Assembly (NCBI GenBank): GCA_963854835.1
Contig: OY978528.1
Span: 36,600,769 to 36,664,768 of the forward strand
Source of the DNA: Megamerina dolium
Lineage: Eukaryota; Arthropoda; Insecta; Diptera; Megamerinidae
DNA length: 64,000 bases
Direction: 5' to 3'
Shown here: piece by piece, positions 1-12,186 of the stretch
How the letters are laid out: each line of letters begins with the position of its first letter
Position numbering within the stretch: the stretch's first letter is position 1
The notes under the pieces: model-generated
The model's database searches: none
What the model was told of the DNA's origin: nothing
Seen by the model: the letters and a program-made list of their open reading frames with translations, nothing else
Made by a program: the position numbers and the translations under genes

Positions 1-738
1 CGTGTGAGCATAATTGCTCGTACAATACTAATCCACACCTTAAATCTCGTTATCCTAGGCTAAATGGTTTGTAAGGTATGGAGCTTAAAAGTTTTAGTTT
101 AATTCCCTCGACTTTGTATGGGAGACCCATGAAGGAGTGAGCGTGGCTCACTCACTTTGCCAGATTATTACCGACTACGATATTAATTTAAATGTCAATT
201 ATGGTTATTCTGGACAGAAGATTGTAGAAGTTACATCTGTTTCAATTTAAAAGAAGTACAGACACTTTGTATGGGAGCTACGCTAAAAAGTGGGCGTGGT
301 TATATAGTATTATAATATAACTCTATGTGCCAAATATTGTTGTCCCAGGTGGTATATTATGTGAGTTATGGCAAGTTAAAGATTTTGAAAATTCCGAGGT
401 TAGTCGCTTTGAATGCTTGGTGTGGGCGTGGCTATTGACCGATCATGCCCAATATCAATCTCCTCCGTACCCTTGGATCATAGGTTACTTGTGCCAAATT
501 TCGTTGAAATAGCTCTATATTTACTCAAGTTATCGTGCGAACCAGCCAGGTGATAGACAGACGGACGGACGGACGGACGGACGGACGGACGGACGGACAT
601 CGTTAAATTGAAAATTTAATCGACGCTGATCACGAATATATATCTATGTCTATATCTCCGGAGATTCCTTCAAGTGGACACAAACATCTGACCGAAATGA
701 ATATACCATGCATATTGCATTATGCAGGGTATAAAAAT
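1..738 (+). mobile_element. Family D repeat D1 (DINE/mini-me/Helentron-like), cut by window edge
   Basis: This is the right-hand part of a family D element; its hairpin end lies outside the window. It begins inside the ~150-bp monomer array (GTGGGCGTGG-type motifs near 290 and 422), passes through the conserved block ending in the CCAGCCAGGTGAYAGACAGA segment, a (GGAC)n tract, the TGATCACGAATATATAT block, and ends in TGCATTATGCAGGGTATAAAAA-like sequence. The same order is found in D3 and D5, and reversed in D2 and D6. No protein is encoded. Similarity of the TATATTCGTGATCAGCGTC block and GTCC tract to Drosophila DINE-1/mini-me repeats is from memory and needs a Repbase search. Confidence 0.75.
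561..599. repeat. (GGAC)n microsatellite inside D1
   Basis: About nine and a half tandem GGAC units follow the GACAGACAG lead-in. The tract sits at the same internal position as in D3, D5 and (reverse complement) D6. It is therefore a built-in part of the mobile element rather than an independent microsatellite. Confidence 0.9.
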
Positions 739-883
739 GTATATATGTAAAAAACGCACGATACTAACCTTTTAAGATCAGACTGTTTATAATACGACGC
801 AAAACTGAAGCAATCACATGAATTGGCAAACAATAGAAACAAAGATTCACTTTCGAATCGGTGCATGTTCCTATGTACCGACA

Positions 884-2172
884 GTAAATTATCCATTTTG
901 CGGTTTCAAAAGTAAATGTAAATAAAACACATATAAAATATTTTTTATCATGATATTTTTTTTTATAATAAAGTTTGAACGTTGACATTATGTGCTAAAT
1001 ACTACATCATTTAAATGACCACCACGCGAATTGTTGCAAGCATCGATTCTTTTGAGGTAATTTTCGACCACTTTTTGACACATATTGGGCGGTATCTCAG
1101 CCATAACGTGACGAATGTTAAAGTTAAAGGTTTATCTGCATAAACACGGTCTTTCGCGTAGCCCCACAAAAAAAAAGTCAAGCGGTGTCAAATCGCATGA
1201 TCTTGGTTGCCACTTGATATCGCCACGACGAGAAATTACGCGGCCAGAAAATTTCTCTTGCAATAAAGCCATATTAGCTCGAGTTGTGTGGCATGTGGCA
1301 CCGTCTTGTTGAAACCACATATTCTCTAAGTCGTATTCTTCAATAGCAGGCAAAAAAAAGTCGGTTATCATATGACCATAATGCTCCGAATTGACGGTGA
1401 CAGTCGTTCCATCGTCGTTTTCGAAGAAGTAAGGTCCAATCACACCTCCGGACCAAAGAGCGCACCAAGCAGTGACTTTTTGTGGATGTAGTGGCCTCTC
1501 CTCAATTACTTGAGGATTCTCAGAACCCCAAATACGACAATTTTGTTTGTTAACATACCCACCGAGTGAGAAATGTGCTTCGTCGCTGAAGAAAATTTTG
1601 TTCGAAAAATCGCCGTCCACCGCCTATTGTTCAAGCACCCATTCGACGTATCTACGACGTTGTGAATGGTCAGCTGGCTTCAGTTGTTGTGTGAGCTGGA
1701 TTTTATATGGATGTAGTTGTAGATCCAAATGCAAAATACGCCATAATGTGCCGTAAGACAGTCCTAATTCCGGAGAACGACGAGGAATCGACACATTCGG
1801 GTCTTCGGCAACACTTTCATTTACAGCAGCGATATTTTCGGTGGTACGAGCGAAACGATGATGCACAGGCCTTACAATATTTGTAACCGATCCAGTCTCT
1901 TCATATTTCTTCACAATTTTGCCAATTGCTTGCGTAGTTGGACGATTATGTAAACCATAATCTCCTCTTAAAGCACGATATGTGGCTGTGGCAGAATCAC
2001 CATTTTTGTAGTAGGTTTTTACAATTTTAATGCGTTGTGCGATAGTTAAGCGATCCCTTTTCGCAAATGTCAGACTTTGAACTGAAAAAGAAAGAAATTG
2101 TTTTAACAACTCAGTTTGACAGATGTCGAATTCTAGCCCTATACTTTTGAAACCGCGAAATGGATAACCCTT
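884..2172 (-). mobile_element. DD41D mariner-like element, copy A1
   Basis: Near-full-length copy (~1289 bp) on the minus strand. The 5' end (right) shows the family terminal repeat AAGGGTTATCCATTTCGCGG, followed by the TA duplication at 2173-2174. The 3' end (left) is decayed: GGG is replaced by AAA and the flanking TA has become CA. The family terminal repeat is about 31 bp with one mismatch between ends. This copy carries the transposase relic described separately. It lies head to head with A2 (5' ends facing across about 1.6 kb). Confidence 0.93.
988..2058 (-). pseudogene. DD41D mariner transposase, inactivated (copy A1)
   Basis: This encodes a cut-and-paste DNA transposase relic: N-terminal helix-turn-helix DNA binding (MDRLTIAQRIKIVKTYY region, with a second HTH in the TTQAIGKIVKKY to YGTLWRIL segment) and an RNase H-fold DDD catalytic domain. 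The three acidic residues lie in FFSDEAHF, WFQQDGATCH and LTPLDFF; 41 residues separate the last two. Lesions: the start ATG is AGG; an amber codon replaces Gln near 1624; the T8 tract coding Asp-Phe-Phe-Leu near the third Asp is T9, shifting frame; about 16 bp are missing near 1120. The intact length inferred from sister copies is about 361 residues. Confidence 0.92.
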
Positions 2173-2174
2173 TA

Positions 2175-3767
2175 TTTGCAATAAGTTGTAGCTGTGACAC
2201 GTACAATGTGTCTGTCATATAAATAGTGAGTGGAAGCATGGGAGACCTTAACGGCTCTCCTTAACCGACAAATGTGTAATACCTGCTTAAAGCTAAAGAA
2301 TTCAGATATAGTCATGCTATTGCACCTAATGTATTACAGTATGAAAGTAAAGTGCTATGATTCATTTCAACACCTTTAACATATATGTCAAATCTGTCAA
2401 ATCGCTTGTAGGGACATTTGCATTTTGAGTGATAGCCATTACTCTTGAAATTAAATATTAAAGGTTAGCATATACGATTACGTGAACGCTTTTAGTGTAC
2501 ATCAAATATATAAGATCTCTTCTGATTCTGTCTGAGTTGGATGGATGGAAGGATCCAGAAGGAAGGAAAACAAAAATCATAGAATTGATAACTACATGAA
2601 TTTGCTTTCACGATGCAAAAAAAATATAAGTTTTGCACAAAATCGTTGCAGAAAATGAAAAGCGTATACTGTACGACAATCCTAAACATCGAAAAGTACT
2701 GGTTGATCCCGGTCAGCCATGTTCAGCAACATACGGCGTATTCTTCCGACTTGGCTCGTTCAAAGTTCTACTAATTTAAATCAATTGATGAATACTACTT
2801 TGCTTCGAAACCATCCAGTTTCTATCGCAAGGGCATTCATCTGATAAATGGCAAAAGACCATCGATAATAAATTTGGATTATTAAGATTCGCAAAAATTA
2901 TGTTTTTAATAAATATGAATTTAACCAAAAAACATGAAGAACTCATTTGTACGCCTATTACATATATATTCTAGATTAAAAAATAAATTAGCTATAAACA
3001 TCTTATCACTATACTTTACCTCACCTGACCAATAATATGACAAAAAGAAAACAAACAAACAAAAATAGACTCAATATTATTCATTGCAATTTTCTCATGA
3101 TCGTTCTATGTTTATTGTTTCACCATTCATGAATTTTTTTTCATCTACAAGCGCCTCGTAAATACATCAAATTACCATAACAGTAAAATAGCAAAGGAAA
3201 AATCGATTAGATTAGATATAATAAAATTAATAAATATTTTATTGGAGTAGTATATGCATATATTTAAATTTATACATAAAACATATATAAATACACATTC
3301 ACACACATACAAATAAACAATAAATATTTGCAAGTTACACTAAGAGAATAAAAATAAAAATGAAATAAACAAAAAATGGCTCGAAGCTATTTTGTAAATG
3401 CTTAAACATGATATTTATGAGTACAACATACATACAACAACAGAACACATGAATTAAATACTAACAACATAAACAATAGCATGCCAATATAATGTTTGCC
3501 ATAATTTACAATTCATAATCAATGGTATTATGTAAATCGTATAATTTGATCGTCAAACGAATAACGAACGTATTCGTGTGTCTGGATGTATGTATGCGAG
3601 AGTGTGTATATTTGTGCATGTTGCACAGTTCTTGATATTACTACCGCTGCTGTTGTGCTGCTGCTAAAATATTAGTATTAGCCAATATTGTAATACATAA
3701 TTAAAATTACTAATCATGCGCTCATACCGATATCCGAATACATACATGTAGTACTCATATGTAATAA
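2175..3767. other. AT-rich spacer between A1 and A2
   Basis: I see no coding potential or recognisable repeat. The stretch contains ordinary AT-rich sequence and short poly(A) and TATA-like runs typical of fly intergenic or intronic DNA. The two flanking transposons (A1 minus, A2 plus) face each other across it. Confidence 0.6.
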
Positions 3768-3769
3768 TA

Positions 3770-5021
3770 AAGGGTTATCCATTTCGCGGTTTCAAAAGTA
3801 TAGGGCTAGAATTCGACATCTGTCAAACTGAGTTGTTAAAACAATTTCTTTCTTTTTCAGTTCAAAGTCTGACATTTGCGAAAATGGATCGCTTAACTAT
3901 CGCACAACGCATTAAAATTGTAAAAACCTACTACAAAAATGGTGATTCTGCCACAGCCACATATCGTGCTTTAAGAGGAGATTATGGTTTACATAATCGT
4001 CCAACTACGCAAGCAATTGGCAAAATTGTGAAGAAATATGAAGAGACTGGATCGGTTACATATATTGTAAGGCCTGTGCATCATCGTTTCGCTCGTACCA
4101 CCGAAAATATCGCTGCTGTAAATGAAAGTGTTGCCGAAGACCCGAATGTGTCGATTCCTCGTCGTTCTCAGGAATTAGGACTGTCTTACGGCACATTATG
4201 GCGTATTTTGCATTTGGATCTACACCTACATCCATATAAAATCCAGCTCACACAACAACTGACGCCAGCTGACCATTCACAACGTCGTAGATACGTCGAA
4301 TGGGTGCTTGAACAACAGGCGGTGGACGGCGATTTTTCGAACAAAATTTTCTTCAGCGACGAAGCACATTTCTCACTCGGTGAGTATGTTAACAAACAAA
4401 ATTGTCCTATTTGGGGTTCTGAGAATCCTCAAGAAATTGAAGAGAGGCCACTACATCCACAAAAAGTGACTGCTTGGTGCGCTCTTTGGTCCGGAGGTGT
4501 GATTGGATTATGGTCATATGATAACCGACTTTTTTTTGCCTGCTATTGAAGAATACGACTTAGAGAATATGTGGTTTCAACAAGACGGTGCCACATGCCA
4601 CACAACTCGAGCGAATATAGCTTTATTGCAAGAGAAATTTTCTGGCCGCGTAATTTTTCGTCGTGGCGATATCAAGTGGCAACCAAGATCATGCGATTTG
4701 ACACCGCTTGACTTTTTTTTGTGGGGCTACGCGAAAGACCGTGTTTATGCAGATAAACCTTTAACTCTTGAGCACCTAAAAACCAACATTCGTCACGTTA
4801 TGGCTGAGATACCGCCCAATATGTGTCAAAAAGTGGTCGAAAATTACCTCAAAAGAATCGATGCTTGCAACAATTCGCGTGGTGGTCATTTAAATGATGT
4901 AGTATTTCACACATAATGTCAACGTTCAAACTTTATAATAAAAAAGAAATATTATGATAAAAAATATTTTATATGTGTTTTATTTACATTTACTTTTGAA
5001 ACCGCAAAATGGATAACCCTT
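3770..5021 (+). mobile_element. DD41D mariner-like element, copy A2
   Basis: Complete at both ends: terminal inverted repeats AAGGGTTATCCATTTCGCGG (left) and its near-complement ending GGATAACCCTT (right), each flanked by TA (3768-3769 and 5022-5023), the target duplication expected of Tc1/mariner insertion. It is 1252 bp long, shorter than A5 (1304 bp), mainly because of an internal 53-bp deletion in the transposase. Confidence 0.95.
3884..4916 (+). pseudogene. DD41D mariner transposase with 53-bp deletion (copy A2)
   Basis: The start ATG (3884), DNA-binding region and first catalytic Asp (FFSDEAHF) read in one frame to about 4506. There a 53-bp deletion, relative to A4 and A5, removes the PYFFENDDGTTVTVNSE segment and shifts the frame. 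The rest, including WFQQDGATCH and LTPLDFFLWG, continues in another frame to the stop at 4914-4916. Both T8 tracts are intact here. Without the deletion this would be one of the best-preserved copies. An open frame runs upstream to 3833 (LKQFLSFSVQSL), but I take the MDRL start because its upstream sequence looks like a pyrimidine-rich leader ending in CAG. Confidence 0.92.
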
Positions 5022-5023
5022 TA

Positions 5024-7605
5024 GTAGATAATAATAACAATAATGTGTTGCACCATATACATACAAATGTGTAAGCATGTTAATGTAATTGTTGCAAATG
5101 TTGCAGCACGCTGTGTTAATGATTGCTTCGTCGTGTTGTATGTACTTGTAGTTTTATGCTTCTTTTCATTTAATCACATGCACATACATACGTAAATATC
5201 TATTTTCTGCAGGGAGTCTTAAATTGATTTAAAATAATAATACCAATATTGTTGAATTTTCTTATTTTTTTTTTCAATCATTTTATTTTTTGCCATTTTT
5301 TCCTAGAATTCAAAGTCAGCAGTAGCATACATTTATGATATAACGCAAGTCCTTGTATGGCAAATATGTATGTAAGTATATGTATTATACTTGCTTGCAG
5401 CTGCCTGAGAGTGGCATATATGTTTCAATTGCCTGTATCTCTTTCCACTCTGCATAATATCGTATTCAATAATCATGTGTGGCGTACAAAATGGAAAATT
5501 GATTTGAATATTTTAAAGATTACGTCCAATGAACCATTTATATTATTTATTTAATTTGATCGATCGATTGAACGATATGCATATATGTACTTATTTACAT
5601 ATACATATACACTACATGTATCGAAAAGCTAAAATTGACGACAGCATTAGAGTAGATAATCTAAATTTTAATAAATTATGCAATGTATAAATAAAGTTAT
5701 TTTCTTGAGTTTTCTAGAATGGAGTCTTGATTTTTATTTGATATGAGATTTTAGTTTATAATATGTGCCGTGATAAAGGAAGACAAACAATTTTTCATTA
5801 GTATTGTCAACGTAGTGCTGTGATCTTTGTGTTGGCGGTACTTCTATGCATGAAGTTCCCAGTTCAATTAGGAGTAATTATATACAAGTTGGATGCTTTA
5901 AAACGACGTTATGCTTGTGGTAAATATTATTTGATGATTAATGGCGAATTTTAGGTGATTTTAAGCAGAGGTGCTGATTGACTTCAAAGTTCTTCATGCA
6001 TTGGCAAATGTAATAAGATGTACTGACTTTTAGCTTGGTAACTACATTCATATTTTCACTTCAGCTTGATAACTTTATATCTTCATCCGTAAAGTGTTAA
6101 AACATCCATTCAGCAACATACTTTTGGATGGGAAGTAAACGTCGTAAAGCAGATATTAAGCAGAAATAATTATCACAATACTTTCTTTCATTATACTACT
6201 GTTATACTTTATGTTTGCCTTGTTGAACTATGTTATTTGCAAAGCACAGAAGCTGATACAAACATACGTTCATGATGTTTCCAAACGTCGAAGTAATACT
6301 TAGATTATCCATCTTCTTGGATATGATATTTTTTAATTCTTGATGCCAACTCTTTCTCTCCAAATCCACCAAACTGACTCCAATGATAAATCGAACAAAA
6401 ACACATTTTTGAATTCTTTTTATGATTTTATCCACATTTTCTCTATGCAATGCAATACTTTAGAGCAAATTTATATAAACGTTGCTTTCAAGGCGATAAA
6501 AATCTCATTCAGATATATGAATATCATACATACATGTAACTAAAATCCTTGTATATGTTTACTTGTAAGTATCTGCCAAATTGACAATAACAATAGAAAA
6601 GCTATTTTTAATGCTTAAAAATCACCCACAAATTGCAATAAAGGTCAGTTGAATAAACGACCCAACGACACTTGTTACAGTTAGAATGGCTTTACAAATA
6701 TGATTGTTACGCTATTGCAATATATGGGTATGCACGTATGTATGTATGTATGTATATACTCGTACACGTACTAGATACCTGTGGACTAACATTCACATGT
6801 ACTAACCAACAGCTGTCATTTGTCTGCTATATGCAATAATGTAGGAAACAACAACATCAGCAACAATAATACGTAGTACAAACAATACTTAAAATTTATG
6901 AACAAAAATTCGACAGACACAAGGCATAGAATGGCGGCATTGTATGGCACTTAGCATTCGTATTTTATACGTAGTAGATACTTGTAATCAAATAAGACCA
7001 ATGAGTCGGTTTGTTGCTTAAGTCTTTCGTAACGAATTCATATAAAACTGTCGAAAAGCAAATGTTTTACACTTTTACTCCATTTAGGATTAGTACTGCC
7101 AAGTGTTCCTTATTATTTATTGATTTGCGTTTCATTACTACACTAGTAGGTGTGTGTGTGTACTTACTAGTTACTCTGCTAATTACTTTCCATTGGTCAT
7201 AAATCACAACATACACTAACACACAGAGACAGAGTCACATTTTACAATAAATGTTAAAAATTCAAAAAAGAAGAATGTATTTTTTTTTTAACAATACTTG
7301 TGGTAAATAAATAACTTGCTAGATGTTGCAAAGTTTTGTACTTTTTGCTTGCAACAAAAACATTTATATTTAATATATTGAAAATGTAGTAAATTTTGGC
7401 ATTGGAAGTTTAACAAAAAAAATATATATTGACAAGAGAAACAAAAATTCAATGTGGATATTTTATACCTACTTTATTTTATTATAAATGATGAGAAATT
7501 ATAAAGATGTTTCTTTCACGGATTTCTACTATAAAAAATGATTAATTTTCCATTATTGATTCCACATTTGATATTATATGGTCTGCATATTTAGCTTCGG
7601 TTATG
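5024..7605. other. AT-rich non-coding spacer
   Basis: No gene or transposon is recognised. It has short TGTA/TATG simple repeats (near 6736-6752), CAACAA-rich stretches near 6850 and poly(A)/poly(T) runs. Open frames of 60-80 codons here show no domain or conserved motif and look like chance. Confidence 0.55.
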
Positions 7606-7610
7606 TAATT

Positions 7611-7875
7611 ATGGCTACCTCCCTCGCAGAGTACACACTTACGCCAGAAAGGCCAATTGTGATACCACTGAGCTTCTTTCCAGTATTATTGTGTATGTTA
7701 AATTTGGACAGTGTTAGAAGGGACTCTTCAAAAAGCATTTTCTCTTGACAAATTCTTACTGATGGAAAAATTGTCAATTGATGGCCCGGTAGGCATCGTT
7801 ATAATAATGAAAAATCATTCGATGTCACAGTTGCCTCAGCCTGGCCAATGCACTAACCTCTAAGCTACGGCACCC
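7611..7875 (-). mobile_element. Decayed tRNA-derived SINE, copy S1
   Basis: On the minus strand it opens with GGGTGCCGTAGCTTAGAGG, matching the SINE head (GGGTGCCGTAGCTCAGTGG) that holds the pol III box A. The middle is strongly diverged and shortened. The 3' part (left) reads GGTATCACAATTGGCC followed by a GTAAGTGTGTAC segment. It therefore carries the same tail type as S3 (14.4 kb) and not the ATTT-tail type of S2 and S7. Confidence 0.7.
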
Positions 7876-8840
7876 ACTGAATATATAATATGATGTATTT
7901 TACTGTTATGTATATCCTAATATACAAGGAATTATCTGTTCTTTTTGTCCAAATAACTGCTAATCGCTCTCAATCTAATCTAGAACTAATATTGGAGTCA
8001 TTGTGATAATAGTTCAATGAAATTGATTGAGATTCTTGCATATTCCAGCCCGAGTCTTCTGATTTATCTTCTGATCTCTTCTCTACTTAAGTATTTCGAA
8101 TTACTGGTATGAAGTAATACTGTAATTTGTCATTACAATCAAACTTCCATTACTTGGACTTCAGACACTCAAATGTTATCAAAGCAAATCAAGTCACAAT
8201 AAAACGACTGGGATCAGCATCGCTCGAATTTATTCATATTCCAGTCTAGAATTCAAATAAAAGAAGTGACAAGGACCACTCTGTCCAAAAAGTATTAATT
8301 TTAATTCAATGAGTATTACAGCCTTAGACGTTAAAATACTGCCAATATTGTGAACACGTCAAATACCGGCACACATTCGCAAAATCGACAAACTTAATTT
8401 TAAAATATATCCTTTATCTCCAAATTAGTTCTCCAAAATTTTAATTTCTTCATCAAGAGGCGATGTCGGCTATTTGGATTCCATAGAAAATATACAACTT
8501 CAATCGTGTCAATCACTCTTAATGAATTTTTAGCCTATTTCAAGTATTTAAAAATTATGGCTTAAGGTGTCAGTTGATCCTTTTGAAGAATGTGAAATAA
8601 ATTTAGAGGAATAATTAACTGAAGATTGTTCATTCTATTAAACAAAGTATATCACATTTTATTTTATTGTTGAAGTCCTTACATACAAAATGCGTGCTCC
8701 ATTTTTATACCATGCATAATGCAATATGCAAGGTATATTCATTTCGGTCAGATGTTTGTAACCACTTGAATGAATCTCCGGAGATATAGAAAATTATACA
8801 TATTCGTGATCAGCGTCGCTTAAATTTTCGATTTAGCGAT

Positions 8841-8862
8841 GTCCGTCCGTCCGTCTGTCTGT
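8841..8862. repeat. Short (GTCC/GTCT)n tract in D2
   Basis: Five to six GTCY units, much shorter than in D3, D5 and D6. The CACCTGGCTG segment that normally follows has also been lost here. Confidence 0.85.
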
Positions 8863-10113
8863 GGTTCGCACGATAACTTGAGCAAATATTGAGCTATTTC
8901 AACGAAATTTGGCAATAGTAACCTACGATCCAAGAGTACGGAGAGGATTGATATTCGGCATGATCGGTCAATAGCCACGCCCACACCAAGCATTCAAAGC
9001 GACTAACCTCGGAATTTTCAAAATCTTTAACTTGCTATAACTCACTCAATATACCACGTGGGACAACAATATTTAGCACATAGAGTTATAATATATTACT
9101 ACATAATCTTGCTAAAAATGGGCTAGCCACACCTACTTTTTGTTAAATATATTGTTATACTACTACTTTGCATTTGCATATACTTTGTTATATGTTTCTG
9201 AATCTAAGTAATCTAGTTTATATATTATTAGTTTATATTGTTTGTATTGAAAATTTTTCAATTCAATAAAGAACATTGAAGTATATACATATATCAATTG
9301 TGAAGTCTTTTGTAATACTTTTTATTGTAGCTCCCATACAAAGTGTCTGTACTTCTTTTAAATTGAAACAGCTGTAACTTCTACAATCTTCTGTTCACAA
9401 TAACCATACTTGACACTTCGATTAATATGGAAGTCAAAAATAAACTGACAGAAAATCAGTTTGCCACGCCCACTCCCTCATGGGTCTCCCATACAAAGTC
9501 GAGGGAGTTAAACTAAAACTTTTAAGCTCCATAACTTACAAACAATTTAGCGTAGAACAACGAGATTTAATGTATGAATTAGTATCGTAAGAGAAACTAG
9601 ACTCACAGGACTCGCCACGCCCACTGTTTACAGTAGCCCCCATACAAAATGACCGAATTTATTTTAAATTGAAATAGCTGTAACTTCTGCAACCTTCTGT
9701 CTAGAACAATCATAATTAACACTTAGGTTTGTCGGAAATAATCTGACAAAAAATCAGCGTGCCACACCCACTTCTTATTGGGGCTCCCATACAGAGTTGA
9801 GGAAATTAAACAAAAATGTTAACCGCCATAACTTACAAACTATTCAACGTAGGACAACCAAATTTAAAGATTAATATTGAAAAAATAATTGGATTTACAA
9901 GAAAGAGGTAAGTCACGCCCACTCTTTATATAGCTCCTATACTAAGCCTCGGAATTATCTTAAAAACCTCCTTTAAATTATCCCTTTTACAACCCTCATA
10001 ACATACAAAGTACTTCGTCAAAGTCAACCATATTTCGGGTTTAAATTAATAGTATATGCAAAAATTGTTTCTCGAAAAGTGGAAATAAAAGAAAAAGATG
10101 GATATTCGAGTAA

Positions 10114-10318
<205 letters not shown>

Positions 10319-10463
10319 TTGCGGGGTATAATTTGGTCGGCCCCAGCCGTAAGGTGATTGTTTATTTATGAGATTACTAATTCCTGAAAAGTTTATATGA
10401 GCTTCGTATATCCTTCACATACAATAAAGCAAAATTTCATTTATTATGATAAAAAAAAAAAAT

Positions 10464-10819
10464 AAATATGTGGCCACATAAAGCCCCAAAGGGCTCATTG
10501 GCCGAGTTTCTCTTCCATTACTGTTGTGCGTCTTAAATTTTTTTGGACAATATTAGAAGGGACCTACTTATTTTAGCCGGTTCCGAACGGCAGAACACTT
10601 GTGACATCACTTTTTCTGAGCTTTGTCACAGAGTTCTTTAAGAAGCTTTTTCATGGTAAGTTGTTACTGTCGGAAGAATTGCCAATTGCTTGCCGACAGG
10701 TGGGTACCGTTCGAAAGAAAAATCTTATCGATATTAAATTTGTTATGCATCAGCCGGGGATTGAACCACCGACCTACAGATCAGAAGGCGAACACACTAA
10801 CCACTGAGCTACGGCACCC
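10464..10819 (-). mobile_element. tRNA-derived SINE, copy S2
   Basis: Minus-strand SINE close to full length. The head GGGTGCCGTAGCTCAGTGG (box A) is at the right end, and the box B-like GGTTCAATCCCCGG lies about 45 nt further in. The conserved body follows (ATCGATAAGATTTTTC, GGTACCCACCTGTCGGCAAG, GTGATGTCACAAGTGTTCTG, GGAACCGGCTAAAATAAG), then GAGCCCTTTGGGGCTTTATG and an A/T tail at the left. A TTATTATGATA-like direct repeat lies on each side (about 10440 and 10837) but not exactly at the edges, so the target duplication is uncertain. Confidence 0.85.
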
Positions 10820-10839
10820 ATAAATGAATGATGAATGAT

Positions 10840-12184
10840 TATTATGATACCGGAATAAATAATAAAAAGGATCATTTTTGCTACTGGATGAGTCACACAC
10901 AGATTACAAAGTCCAAAATCGACATTATTTAGCACTCTACAATGGCACAAAATAATAGGTGCAATAATATCAATAGCAATATATATTGATACAATCAAAT
11001 CGCTGGAATAGTAAAATGATACAGAAATAACAACAGCTACAATGACAACAACAACAAACATAATGTTGTCAACAATAATTGTCACTTAACAACAATTCGC
11101 ACTGCTTTGATCAATAGTTAAACACACGCTAATGATACTTGGCTTCAAATGTATCTATGTATATGTACTTATAGTAAGTACAGGTACATAATAATAAAAC
11201 CAAAAATAACAATAATGCTGAACAACACTTTTATTTACAATACATAAGAAATTAAGAAAAAGAATCCAATGGCAACATCACATTTATGTTAGAAGCAAAC
11301 ATTAAACGTACCTACATATTGTATGACGACAGTACAATGTTTCTATGGCTTAATGTTACTTGTATTCAATATACGGTAATACGTTGATGTTGTCGCATGT
11401 TACTTGTTGCATTCATTCAAAACACAATTAGGCACTTTTGGTGTTTATTTTATTATTATTACTAAATACTTGTGTATTAAATACAATTCTACCTGATGTT
11501 ACTTCTTGTACATGCATACATAGTTCTGTTGGCAGCAGCAACATTAATTACAACAGCCACATCAACAACAACAACTACAACAACAGCAACAGTAAATGGC
11601 TATGTTCATAACAAATACAAGTGGTGGTAAGTAACAATACCAAACAACCAAAGCGTATTTTGGTTGCACATATATCGTACATTAATATGTATGTACATCT
11701 GCATGAGCTCTAAGTATTGTACATTTATGTTAATGTGCTACATGGTAGTAGTTTTTTGCACATATGAATTAACAATATCCACAAATTTGGTTAATTATTT
11801 CTTTTATTGCTTTTGAAGTGGTAATTAATACATATACTTACATTTTTTTCAAACAGCGTAATACGAACAGCATGGGCTATGGTTCTGAGAATTTAATTTA
11901 CCTATAGAGAGGTGGAGTTGAATTGAATTGGACTTATCTTGACAGAGAGAAAAGTGAGAATAAGAGAACAAGAACAATAAACGTGGCAGCGCATAATATG
12001 TTGTTCATTAATACAGTTAATATGTATTAGCAAATTTTAGTCATTAGATGCTTCATTTATAATGGAAGCGGCATTAACGAGAGCCTTTAAATTTAGAGTC
12101 AATCGCTTCTTGCTTATAGTAAAACTAAAAACCATTCAAATTAAATCTTAAAGGAGCTGTGCTCAAAAACATCTCATTCCTTAG
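10840..12184. other. AT-rich spacer with CAA/ACA-rich patches
   Basis: No gene recognised. Contains CAACAACAAC-type runs near 11040-11090 and 11535-11600, and a GAGAGA-rich patch near 11945. These are ordinary low-complexity features of fly non-coding DNA. Confidence 0.55.
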
Positions 12185-12186
12185 TA

